From: a bacterium 210917-SL.2.15
GTDB lineage: Bacteria > Bacillota > Clostridia > Oscillospirales > Oscillospiraceae
Length of the DNA stretch: 64,000 bases
Direction: 5' to 3'
Assembly (NCBI GenBank): GCA_020555605.1
Contig: JAJCJC010000001.1
Location: 124,001 to 188,000 of the forward strand
The notes below the pieces were generated by a model. It ran no database searches and had not been told where the DNA came from. It saw nothing but the letters and a program-made list of their open reading frames with translations. The position numbers were made by a program, and so were the translations under genes. Below are positions 1 through 8,667 of the stretch, piece by piece. Numbering within the stretch: the stretch's first letter is position 1; every line of letters starts with the position of its first letter.

Positions 1-47
1 ATCGCCAGTTTTTCTTCTTTTCCCCGTACGATATACCGTCGTGCCAT
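1..47 (-). CDS. 5' end of an unidentified gene (partial)
   Basis: An ATG at 45-47 on the minus strand opens a frame running off the window edge and beginning MARRYIVRGKEEKLA. A purine-rich ribosome binding site (GGGGGAAG) lies just upstream, and the gene follows a strong minus-strand terminator hairpin at 83-114. Only fifteen residues are visible, basic and charged, which is too little to name a family. Confidence 0.4.
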   Translation of the reverse strand, partial: MARRYIVRGKEEKLA

Positions 48-77
48 AGGTTCTTCCCCCTTTTCTCCATATTAGCA

Positions 78-114
78 CAAAAAAGATGGTAGGCACTTTC
101 GTGTCTACCATCTT
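78..114 (-). terminator. Rho-independent terminator on the minus strand
   Basis: A 14-bp stem (arms 83-96 and 101-114, one wobble/mismatch) closes a four-base loop. Read on the minus strand it is followed by a run of six T. It ends a transcript coming from the right, most simply the structured RNA region 115-660, because no protein gene ends here. Confidence 0.75.
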
Positions 115-660
115 TTTACCACTTCACTTTGTCTTGACCAGGCGGTCTTTTGCGTAACGTGATAGCTCACCGATGATCTTCACCGAATATGACGTGTCAG
201 TTGCAACCGTTAAGCTTCCTCAACGCACTTGCATTGTTCGGGTCTGGAACTTTTGCCCCATGGTTCTGGTCTCAGTCTGCGGGAGCTTCCGACTCGTCTG
301 CCTACACTTTCCTTATACATATTATAGGAAAAGTAGCATGACCTCGCGTTTTACGCTTACGTGCGGAAGGACACCCGTAAGTCCGTTACGCCTTCGGGTG
401 TCCTCCATAAATGGGTCCTCTGGGGTCAGGGTCACATTCGTATCTGTGCCTTCTGTTTTTCACCTTCCTCTGTATACCCAGCGATTACTCCAACGTACTT
501 TTGGTTCCAGTTTTGGTTACTGTCGCATCACTTGCGGTACAAGCTTTCAAAAGTCCATTGCTATTCTCGTTATTTATCCACTTCTATCCACTTGCATAAC
601 GGCGTGGATACACAAACCCAAGAATTTTCTATTGAAAAATCGTCTATATTAGAGCCTTTC
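115..660 (-). ncRNA. Candidate large structured noncoding RNA
   Basis: No ORF in this stretch has a ribosome binding site or recognisable product, but the minus strand is full of compact hairpins ending at a terminator. The best is a 12-bp helix with one bulge (arms 369-377 and 395-403 plus an inner three-base extension). Others are short stems closed by four-base loops such as GACC-GCCT-GGTC, GTGA-GCTA-TCAC and GTTGAG-GAAG-CTTAAC. Length and density of structure recall the large ornate bacterial RNAs (ROOL, GOLLD, OLE). I could not match a consensus from memory, so the class is unassigned and the 5' end is approximate. Confidence 0.35.
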
Positions 661-675
661 AGAAGAATCCTATAG

Positions 676-3600
676 TTAATTAGCGATATAACGCCACAAG
701 AAGGTCACGATCTGTCCTCTGCTGCAATCCGCATTGGGAGAAAAGGCAGAGTCACCGGTGCCGTTCGTAATGCCGTTTTCGACCGCCCACAAGACAGCCT
801 CATAGTAATATGCATCCTTGTTCACATCTGTAAAGGGATTCTCCGTTTTCGCGTGAACGGAGTCTGCATAACGCCACAGGAAAGTCACCGTCTGCCCACG
901 GGTAACCACAGCATTTGGAGAGAACGTGGAAGAAGTCGTGCCAGAGGTGATCCCTTTTTCCGCCGCCCACAAGACAGCCTTATAGTAGTATGCATTGCTG
1001 TCAATGTCAGTAAAGGAATTGACTGTGGAGGTTGGCTCAGGCTCACCAGCGGCTCTCCAAAGGAACGTCACCATCTCTCCACGAGTACAGATATTGTTGG
1101 GGGAGAAGGTGGTTTCTGTCGTTCCCTTTGTCAAGCCGTTTTGGACCGCCCACAGCACTGCATCAAAATAATAAGCGTTTTTTGCCACATCATCGAAACT
1201 TTTAATAGCGGTTTCTTCGTGCTTCTGACTGCTATCCTCATTCGGTTTTGCCACTGTACCGCCGCTTGTACCGCCGCTACTTGTACCGCCGCTACTTGTA
1301 CCGCCGCTACTCGCACCGCCGCCGGTGGAAGTACTTTCCGCGGTAAAATGCTCCGGTAGGCTGCGTGTTACATTGCCAGCCTCATCCGTCAGCACAGTGT
1401 ACCACTCATAGGTCACATCCTTGGTCAGCCCGATGGCTCTGACCGTCGCTGTCGTATCGCCCCTTACGGTCTTAGTGCCGGCCAGAGATGCACTGCCTGC
1501 TGCGAGGGTGATCCCGGTGGTCGTAAAGCTGCGCTCCGTGGTGGCCCCCAGATCCAGGGTAATGGCAAACTCATCCTTATTCTTCTGGTACAGGCCTTTT
1601 GTTGCCTTGTACTGACCTGAACCGTACAGGGAGAGGGTTTCGCCGGTCAGTGGGGAGTAAGTATTAAAGTACACCAAGTCATTTTCCAGGTCAAACTGCA
1701 CCATACGCATGAATTCCTGTCCGCCGTAGGTCAGAGCGGTGTCCTCGCCCTGATAATCCTGCAGAACGCCGTAAAACTCCCGGTCTCCGTAAGGACGGAT
1801 CAGGTCTGCACCGTCGATATGACCGCAGAATACCAGCTTGATGTTATCGTATTTCTCAATCACCTGAGTGCGCAGCGTTGCGTTTCCGGTAAAGCTGCCG
1901 CCAGCGTTGAAGTTGTGAGTCAGAATAAACACAGCATAGTCCGGATTATTCTTTACCTGTTGCTCAGCCCAGTTAATGTCATCCTTCTGCATATGGTAGC
2001 CGATGGACAAAAGCATGATCTTAGCGCCGCCGAATTCTCCCTTCATACAGATATTATTTGCCGTTCCGGAGGTCGTGATCGTCCAGTCAGTGCCGGCGGC
2101 GTTCTCTTCCAGTCGGGAGACCGGGAAATAGGTGTCGCGCAGGCGGTCCTCATTGGGCTTTCCGTCATAGCGATAATCATGATTTCCCAGAGCAAAAGTG
2201 TACGGGACGCCATTCTCCTCCAGGATCTTGTAGCCGTCGTCTGTAACTCTCCAGTTGTACTCATAGTTGAGGTTGGAGCGGTTCGAAATATCGCCGGTGT
2301 TAAAGGTGATAATGCCGTTCTTCTCTGCAAAGGTGTCCGCAATCCACTGGTATTGGTGGATAAACATCTCAGGATAGAACTGGGACATATACTGGGTATC
2401 GGAGTTCCAGAACATGGTGAAGTCGTACTGGCCTTCCTCCGGAATGAAGGAGGTCATATCCGCCGGCTCGCATCCCAGGCCGCGGAAAAACAGGACATAC
2501 AGCAGACCGTCTTCGGAACGGTACTGCTTGCCCTCGATCTGCGCGTCAATGGATACCTTGCCGGAACCGGTGGTCGCACCCACTTCAACCCACTTTTTAT
2601 CCGTCAGATCATAGGCGTAGGCGTGCACCTGGCGCTCGGACTCTCCCTGCCATGTCAGGTGATAGCTGTCCTTGGCTCTCTGCATCTCATCCAGAGTGAT
2701 TCGGTAGATCTGATAGGGAGCCTCATCTGTTTTTGTCGTGGTAGTCTGTGCGCTCACAGCGCTGTAATCTACGGCAAGCGGATCGATTGCATCAGGTACA
2801 TAGGCGTTGGTTCCGCCCTCGTAAACCGCCATATTGGTTTCATTCAACACAACGTTCTCGTTGGTATAGAACTGAACGGTCAGCTTTTCGCCCTGCTGTG
2901 CTCCAGTCTGAACCGTCAGCTGCTGGCCGCCGCTGACCACTTCGCTGCGCAGCTCCGGTGCTTCAGGCGCCTTTGTATCCTCCGTGACAAAGGCGATGAC
3001 AGCAGTGGCTGTGCCGGTCGCAGAACGCGCCTGCAGCCTGACTTGCTGCTGACCGTGCCCTGTTACAGGCACCTCGACCCGAAAGAAACCGGCCTGAACC
3101 GCACCCAGGTCAAAGGTCTGATCGCCGACGATCGCTGTCAGTGCGGCATCCTGGCTGACCATACCGCTCACCGTCTGTTTGCCAGCCTGACAGGGACCGT
3201 TCTTGCCCGCTGCATCCGCAGTCAGGCTCAGGGTGTTGGCGCCCTGTTTCTCCGCTTCGCCCACTGTGACGGCATCGCCCAGATAGTTATCCGCACGGAA
3301 CCGTTCCCACTGCGCGGTAGTGCGCTGACCTGCGATCTGTACCTCGTACAGCGTACCCTTGAACGCGCCGTTGAGATCTCCTGCATCTGTACCGGAATAG
3401 GCGCCAATCACCGTAGGCAGATCCGGATTCAGGAAGCTTGCGCTCTCAATAAATACGGTATCCTCCGAAGCGACTTCGCCGTCGATATAGGTCACCACGG
3501 TGAAGCCGTCGTAGGTGACCGTGACCAGATGGGGCGTGCCGTCTGCCGCAGGCAGAGCATTGACATAGTTGTACTTCTCCGCCTTATTGCTGCGCCACCA

Positions 3601-6600
3601 CATGCATCCGTAATAGCTGCGCAGTTGGTTGTTCGCATTGACGCCCAGCAGATAGGTATTCTCGCCGGAGGGGTCGCCGGGATAGTACTTGGACACAATG
3701 GCCCGTTCCTGATAATTCATGTCGGCCAGATCCTTCTCAGTCAGGGAGACCACAGCACTGACGCTGATGTGGTCATAGTCGTCACCGACGCTGCCGTACT
3801 GGATCTTGCTGTTGGCAAAGGTGGCCGCCTGCTCACCGCCGCGTTCGGAAACCTTGAACGCGCCCGTCACGGTGCCGGTCTGCTTACCGGTGGAATCAGT
3901 ACGCCGGTCACCGTTTCCGGCGGGCGCCGCGAAGTGCTCGACCAACTGATAATTGTCATTCCAGACATCTTCCTCGGCGTAAGAGGATGCCTTACCGCCA
4001 AAATAGACCCACAGGCCGGTAATTCCTTCCGCAGCAACCGCGGGCACCCGAACCCAGACCGTGCTGATGCCATTGGCGTTGTAATTTTCCACCTCACAGG
4101 GCAGCTCTTCACCGGCCGCAGTATAGAACTTCATGCTTTGGGAGGGCGCTTTGTCGATCTGCACCCGCACAGGCACATCGGAAAATTCCAGATCAGTGTC
4201 ATTGCGCACGGTGACAGCGCGGCGCTCAACGGCAGTCTCGTCCAGCCACTTTCCGGCGGTTCCCGCTGCGATGCCGCTCTCCGCGCTGACCAGCGCGTCA
4301 TAGTTGGTGATTTGTTTCTGCTGCTCATCGCTGAGGGTGTTGTACGCCGCTCTGGCCGCAGCCGTATTACCGCTGCCGATCAGCTTCTCCACGGCTCTCA
4401 CTTCTTTGTCAATGCCAAAGCCTTCGATCATGGTGGGATTCATGGATTTTTTGATCTCGTAGACCGCTACGCTCAGGCGACCGCCGTCCACAGTGATGCC
4501 CGCAAAGGTCTGCACAGAGCCGGCGGATCTACCTGCCCGCTGGTCGCTGCGCGCAAACAGCGCGATATAGTTTTCCAGTTCCTCCGTCGTCATGCCGATT
4601 TGCTGGCTGATTTTCCGGCCGGAGGTGCCGGGCATCATGTAGATGGTGCCGTCGGGATCCACGCTGTATTCAAATCGTTTTCCGTTGACCATCTCGGTGT
4701 AGGCGGTCTTCCCGGTAACCTTCCCGTCTTTGACCGCATAAGTGCGCCCCAGAATATGATCGTGCCCCTGGATCACCAGGTCGATCTTCAGCTCGTCAAT
4801 GATGGGCAGCAGCACTTCGCGCAGCCCCTGAATTTCTTCATCCTGCGCATGGGAGCCGGAGGTATAGGGTCCCTTATGGGTGTTCAGAATGATCCACTCG
4901 GCTCCATTTTCCCGCGCCAGCGCCACATCATCGCGCAGCCACGCCAGCTGCGTGTCGCTGATGCACTGATTGCCGTCTTCATTGGTATTGAGCACCGCGA
5001 AATGGACGTTTGCATAATCAAAGCTGTAATACCCTGTGTCGCCCACATTGAAATAATCGGTGAAACCGTCGGCATCATATTCGCCCGCTGCCGGAGCGAT
5101 CAAAGTATTCATCAGCGTATCCTGGTTGAGATAGTAGAAATATTGCCAATCAGTGCGCTTTCCCCCAGTCATATCGCCGCCGTGGAGAATGAACGCAGCC
5201 TCCGGCACTGCCAATTGCGCCGCTTGCAGCGTGGATTGTGCAAGCGTCATGGCAGATATGTCACCGGCATCGGCATCAGAAAGGCTGATCAAGGAGAAGG
5301 CATCTTCCTGAGGGGCAGTGGTGAAACTACCCACCTCGGAAAAGGCCTGATTTGTTTTGCTTCCTACACGATAATAATAGGTGGTATTGGGCTCCAGACC
5401 GGTTGCCTTTGCCCGATACTGCATACCCATGGTACCTGCGGCCTTGGCAGGAAATTCCACGGGATCCTCCATGGATTTACTGGTGCTCAGCTGCACCACG
5501 CCGTCCGCATTTCTCTGATATTGCCAGCTGAAGGACATTTCCGTGGAAGCATCCCCATTTGGAGTCACAGCCACGCAGTTGACGCTGTCACTGCTGTAGC
5601 CAAACACCTTGGGCACCGGGTACCCCTCCTCAGACATTTTCCACTGGAGACTGAAGTTGTATCCGATGGCTTCGTAAGTGCTCTGCTCTTTCAGCTGCGC
5701 TGCGGTCTTACTGATCCCCTGCTGATCGCCGTCGTCCGTCACCTGTTGGCCGTTGACGGCGTAGGTATCCAGTGCCAGATTGTTTGCGTAGATGTTCTTC
5801 CCATAGGGATCGCTACCGGTAATGCGGTTGGCCTCTTTTTTCTGAACCCCCTCATTCACAGTGATTCCGCCGCCCAAAACTACGTCGCCCCGGAAGGTCA
5901 TGCTGTTGGTATAGCCACAAATGCCGCCAATGCTAACTGCTGCTGGCGTTTCCAGCACTGTGATCTTTGCGTCGCTGATACAGTACTCAATGGTGCTGGT
6001 GCTGGCATAAGCCGCAATGCCGCCGGCCATGGGACCATAGCTACCTGTACGGGGGCCGCAGGTCAGCGTTCCAGTGAACACACTGCTGCTGATCGTGGCG
6101 CTCCACTGGCCGTCGTAGCCCAGCATACACACAAGACCGCCCGCCTTGGAGAGCTTGGGAACGTTCACTTCGCCGTCAATGACCCGGCAGCCGGACACCA
6201 TAGCGCCCTCTTCCATCAGTCCTACGATGACCGCAGCGCCGGAATAGCCGTCGGAGCCGCTGTTGGCCTGGCTTGTGACCTTGGGATGATCAAACACCAG
6301 GTTCTGAATGGTGCCGGAAAGCGAGCGGACAAAACCTAGGCGGTACTGCTTTACCGATGCTGTGTTGGTGTCGTTGATCACCAAATTCTTAATAGCGTGG
6401 CCGTCGCCGTCCAGCACGCCGCTGAAGGACTCAATCATGGGGAAATCTTCTGTCAGTGTAATGTCGTCGGTCAGGACAAAACACTTGCCCTGCAGCCGTG
6501 GATCGTCCCGGTTCAGCCGCACGGCCGAATACAGCAGATCCTCGGCGTTTTTCAGCTGATAGGGGTCTGCGGAGGTGCCTGCGCCCGAAAGCCGGACCTG

Positions 6601-7851
6601 CGCAATCTCCCCCGCCGCGCGTGGGATCGGATAGCCATTCTCCCCCAGCTTCCAAGCAGCCTCCATATCCCAGCCGTACTGCTCCCAAGTACTCTCCTTC
6701 TTCAGTGCGTCGGTGGTAACGGTAATGCCGTCCTTGTCGCTTGGGCTGCTCACAGCAACGTTGTTGACGGTAATGCTGCTGTCGGCGATTTGGTAGTCGC
6801 TCGTTCGGAAATTCTGGGCATCGCCGTAAATGCGCCCCGCACGCATGTAGCCCTGTTCTTCATTCGCTGCGTCATAGGTAATGCTGCCGCCCAGTGCAGC
6901 GTTGCTGCGCAGAGTTGAGTAATTGGCGTAACCGCAGATGATACCGGTTCTGGGGTTTTTGCTGGAACCATTCACGATGATTTCCGCGTTTGCCGCACAG
7001 TATTCCAGCGTGCTGGTGTGGTTCTGTGCTGCAATGCCGCCGGCCATCGGCCCCCACGTCCCCGTCCTGGGTCCGCAGACCAGCTTCCCCTGGAAGCGGC
7101 AGCCGGTGACGGTAGCGGGATTATTCTGATCACGACCGCTCATGCCCACAATTCCGGCCACCTTGGGCACACCGGGGGCATTGACCTCGCTGTCCATGAC
7201 ACAGCAGCGGCTGATGACGGCGCCTTTGAGGTTTTCGCCCGCCACCACGGCAACTGCAGCGTATGGCGTTTGATCCGAGGCAGCGCTGGAAATGAACGCT
7301 TTCTCAAAATGCAAATTCGAAATGGTGCCGCCGTTCTTGCGGATAAAGGCAATCTGATAATCGCCAATGGAACCGGTCTTCTTGTCTTCGATCTTCAGAT
7401 GGCGGATGGTATGATCCTGTCCATCGAAAGAACCTGTGAATTTGTCGATTGGGGTATAGGTCACGCCCTGCATGTCAATGTCATCAGTCAGAACATAGTG
7501 CGCCGCAGCATGGGATGTCTGATCCATATCCGCATTCATTTGTTCTGCCGCGTAAACCAGTGTTTCGGCAGTGCCGATCCGATAGGGATCTGCGGCAGTG
7601 CCTTTACCCTCCAGCGTCACGGTCTGCACTTCGGCATCACTTGTCTGAGACGCTGCACCGCCCTCGCCCGGCGTCGTACCTTGAGACTCCAAATCACCGT
7701 CTGCCGGCGTTGCATCGCTGCCCGTCTCCATTTGGGCGCTGTCCGCAGCACCGCTCTCCACAGGAACCTCCCCTGCTGCAAACGCAGTGGCAGGCAACAG
7801 CGAAAGCAGCATAGACAGCAGCAAAAGAATGGATATCAATCTATGTTTCAT
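676..7851 (-). CDS. Giant SLH-anchored surface protein with two metallophosphoesterase-like domains
   Basis: This 2391-residue exported protein starts with a signal peptide (hydrophobic stretch about 5-25) behind an AAAGGAG site. Visible order: two copies of a GLUG/beta-helix-like region (about 85-740); an Fn3-like domain as in purple acid phosphatases (750-850); a first calcineurin-like phosphoesterase fold (855-1060); a DUF2341-like segment (1205-1290); a LamG-like jelly roll (1350-1510); a second phosphoesterase domain (1810-2020); a Gly/Ser/Thr linker near 2187; and three SLH repeats (2217-2391) that should bind cell-wall polymer. The first phosphoesterase keeps GHDH but has AGEYD where the family has GNHD/E. 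The second keeps GNHD but ends GHID instead of GHxH. Both may therefore be impaired. A phosphoester or nucleotide substrate is only an inference. The start lies 13 bases from the stop of the YibE/F-like gene, so the two are probably co-transcribed. Confidence 0.85.
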   Translation of the reverse strand: MKHRLISILLLLSMLLSLLPATAFAAGEVPVESGAADSAQMETGSDATPADGDLESQGTTPGEGGAASQTSDAEVQTVTLEGKGTAADPYRIGTAETLVYAAEQMNADMDQTSHAAAHYVLTDDIDMQGVTYTPIDKFTGSFDGQDHTIRHLKIEDKKTGSIGDYQIAFIRKNGGTISNLHFEKAFISSAASDQTPYAAVAVVAGENLKGAVISRCCVMDSEVNAPGVPKVAGIVGMSGRDQNNPATVTGCRFQGKLVCGPRTGTWGPMAGGIAAQNHTSTLEYCAANAEIIVNGSSKNPRTGIICGYANYSTLRSNAALGGSITYDAANEEQGYMRAGRIYGDAQNFRTSDYQIADSSITVNNVAVSSPSDKDGITVTTDALKKESTWEQYGWDMEAAWKLGENGYPIPRAAGEIAQVRLSGAGTSADPYQLKNAEDLLYSAVRLNRDDPRLQGKCFVLTDDITLTEDFPMIESFSGVLDGDGHAIKNLVINDTNTASVKQYRLGFVRSLSGTIQNLVFDHPKVTSQANSGSDGYSGAAVIVGLMEEGAMVSGCRVIDGEVNVPKLSKAGGLVCMLGYDGQWSATISSSVFTGTLTCGPRTGSYGPMAGGIAAYASTSTIEYCISDAKITVLETPAAVSIGGICGYTNSMTFRGDVVLGGGITVNEGVQKKEANRITGSDPYGKNIYANNLALDTYAVNGQQVTDDGDQQGISKTAAQLKEQSTYEAIGYNFSLQWKMSEEGYPVPKVFGYSSDSVNCVAVTPNGDASTEMSFSWQYQRNADGVVQLSTSKSMEDPVEFPAKAAGTMGMQYRAKATGLEPNTTYYYRVGSKTNQAFSEVGSFTTAPQEDAFSLISLSDADAGDISAMTLAQSTLQAAQLAVPEAAFILHGGDMTGGKRTDWQYFYYLNQDTLMNTLIAPAAGEYDADGFTDYFNVGDTGYYSFDYANVHFAVLNTNEDGNQCISDTQLAWLRDDVALARENGAEWIILNTHKGPYTSGSHAQDEEIQGLREVLLPIIDELKIDLVIQGHDHILGRTYAVKDGKVTGKTAYTEMVNGKRFEYSVDPDGTIYMMPGTSGRKISQQIGMTTEELENYIALFARSDQRAGRSAGSVQTFAGITVDGGRLSVAVYEIKKSMNPTMIEGFGIDKEVRAVEKLIGSGNTAAARAAYNTLSDEQQKQITNYDALVSAESGIAAGTAGKWLDETAVERRAVTVRNDTDLEFSDVPVRVQIDKAPSQSMKFYTAAGEELPCEVENYNANGISTVWVRVPAVAAEGITGLWVYFGGKASSYAEEDVWNDNYQLVEHFAAPAGNGDRRTDSTGKQTGTVTGAFKVSERGGEQAATFANSKIQYGSVGDDYDHISVSAVVSLTEKDLADMNYQERAIVSKYYPGDPSGENTYLLGVNANNQLRSYYGCMWWRSNKAEKYNYVNALPAADGTPHLVTVTYDGFTVVTYIDGEVASEDTVFIESASFLNPDLPTVIGAYSGTDAGDLNGAFKGTLYEVQIAGQRTTAQWERFRADNYLGDAVTVGEAEKQGANTLSLTADAAGKNGPCQAGKQTVSGMVSQDAALTAIVGDQTFDLGAVQAGFFRVEVPVTGHGQQQVRLQARSATGTATAVIAFVTEDTKAPEAPELRSEVVSGGQQLTVQTGAQQGEKLTVQFYTNENVVLNETNMAVYEGGTNAYVPDAIDPLAVDYSAVSAQTTTTKTDEAPYQIYRITLDEMQRAKDSYHLTWQGESERQVHAYAYDLTDKKWVEVGATTGSGKVSIDAQIEGKQYRSEDGLLYVLFFRGLGCEPADMTSFIPEEGQYDFTMFWNSDTQYMSQFYPEMFIHQYQWIADTFAEKNGIITFNTGDISNRSNLNYEYNWRVTDDGYKILEENGVPYTFALGNHDYRYDGKPNEDRLRDTYFPVSRLEENAAGTDWTITTSGTANNICMKGEFGGAKIMLLSIGYHMQKDDINWAEQQVKNNPDYAVFILTHNFNAGGSFTGNATLRTQVIEKYDNIKLVFCGHIDGADLIRPYGDREFYGVLQDYQGEDTALTYGGQEFMRMVQFDLENDLVYFNTYSPLTGETLSLYGSGQYKATKGLYQKNKDEFAITLDLGATTERSFTTTGITLAAGSASLAGTKTVRGDTTATVRAIGLTKDVTYEWYTVLTDEAGNVTRSLPEHFTAESTSTGGGASSGGTSSGGTSSGGTSGGTVAKPNEDSSQKHEETAIKSFDDVAKNAYYFDAVLWAVQNGLTKGTTETTFSPNNICTRGEMVTFLWRAAGEPEPTSTVNSFTDIDSNAYYYKAVLWAAEKGITSGTTSSTFSPNAVVTRGQTVTFLWRYADSVHAKTENPFTDVNKDAYYYEAVLWAVENGITNGTGDSAFSPNADCSRGQIVTFLWRYIAN

Positions 7852-7863
7852 TGAAATACTCCT

Positions 7864-8595
7864 TTAAACTTTATGTTCGGAATAAACAGCGGCGCCGACA
7901 ATGGCCGCTACCGGAACGGTCAGGATGGCGGCGGCAGTCCCGCAAAGCCCCTGCGCCAGCTCCACCGCCAGGTAATCCGAGCTGAGCATCTGATGCAGCT
8001 GCACTCCGTAGGAATAAAACACCAGCATGGTTGTCAGCGCCCCGCCGGTAAAGGCAAAAATCAGGGTATTGCTCATGGTGCCAATTATATCCCACCCCTT
8101 ATTCATCCCTGCCGTAAAGAGACCGCCTGCCGTTGGACGCGCAGCAGCCTGCGCTACCTCCCGCAGCGCTGAAAGCATCGAGACCGCCACATCCATCACC
8201 GCGCCCAGCGAAGCGATCATGGTGGCTGCAAACAACAGCGTAGTGATCTTCAACCCGGTGTTCTGGGCAATGAGCAACAGCCCCTCTGCTGAATCGGTTT
8301 GAAAGCCGCTGATGTGCAGCATGCCGGAGAAGATCCCGAACAGAATGCAGGCGTCGATCTCACCGACCAGTGTGACCAGCATGCTAAGCAATCCCTGGAT
8401 CGTCCCCCCCCCCTGAAGCAGGCCGATGGTGACCACCGTTGAAAGAATGACCACCGTAAAGCCCACCAGCACCGGAGAATGACCGCTGTAGAGCAGCGGC
8501 AGCGCCCACCGAACCACCAGCACCACTGTGAAGATCAGCGCTAGCGCCGCAAATCCCAAAAGATATGGGATAGAACCCACCACTTTCCTGTGCAA
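7864..8595 (-). CDS. YibE/F-like multi-pass membrane protein
   Basis: About 243 residues with six or seven hydrophobic segments. It contains the YibE/F core signature around ASLGAVMDVAVSMLSAL and a following GMNKGWDIIGTMSNTLI stretch. Full family members are usually longer and have an N-terminal extracytoplasmic domain that is missing here, so this is a short form or truncated at its start. The first codon is uncertain: the frame opens with TTG, and a GTG four codons later is also possible. The gene contains ten consecutive G on its coding strand (8404-8413), read as part of Gln plus three Gly. The family's substrate is not established. It sits directly upstream of the giant SLH protein. Confidence 0.75.
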   Translation of the reverse strand: MHRKVVGSIPYLLGFAALALIFTVVLVVRWALPLLYSGHSPVLVGFTVVILSTVVTIGLLQGGGTIQGLLSMLVTLVGEIDACILFGIFSGMLHISGFQTDSAEGLLLIAQNTGLKITTLLFAATMIASLGAVMDVAVSMLSALREVAQAAARPTAGGLFTAGMNKGWDIIGTMSNTLIFAFTGGALTTMLVFYSYGVQLHQMLSSDYLAVELAQGLCGTAAAILTVPVAAIVGAAVYSEHKV

Positions 8596-8624
8596 CGTTT
8601 TATTTTACCACATTCTCTATTTGT

Positions 8625-8655
8625 CCGGACGGATGATCCTATGCCATCCGTCCGG
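8625..8655. terminator. Hairpin between the two surface-protein transcription units
   Basis: An 11-bp perfect inverted repeat (8625-8635 and 8645-8655) separates the end of the 1363-residue SLH protein gene from the YibE/F-like gene. The T-run is weak, so it may attenuate rather than stop transcription. Confidence 0.5.
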
Positions 8656-8667
8656 CAAATTCTTTCT

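Noticed and set aside
1262..1325. Short tandem repeats resembling a CRISPR or satellite
   Set aside because: They encode the Gly/Ser/Thr linker of the SLH protein (a similar GSSSG linker lies at 9258-9315); no spacer-repeat alternation.
1819..6339. 1506-codon open frame on the plus strand
   Set aside because: It is the antisense shadow of the 2391-residue SLH protein: no signal, no domain, no ribosome site, and His/Gly/Arg-rich composition typical of reverse frames in GC-rich DNA.
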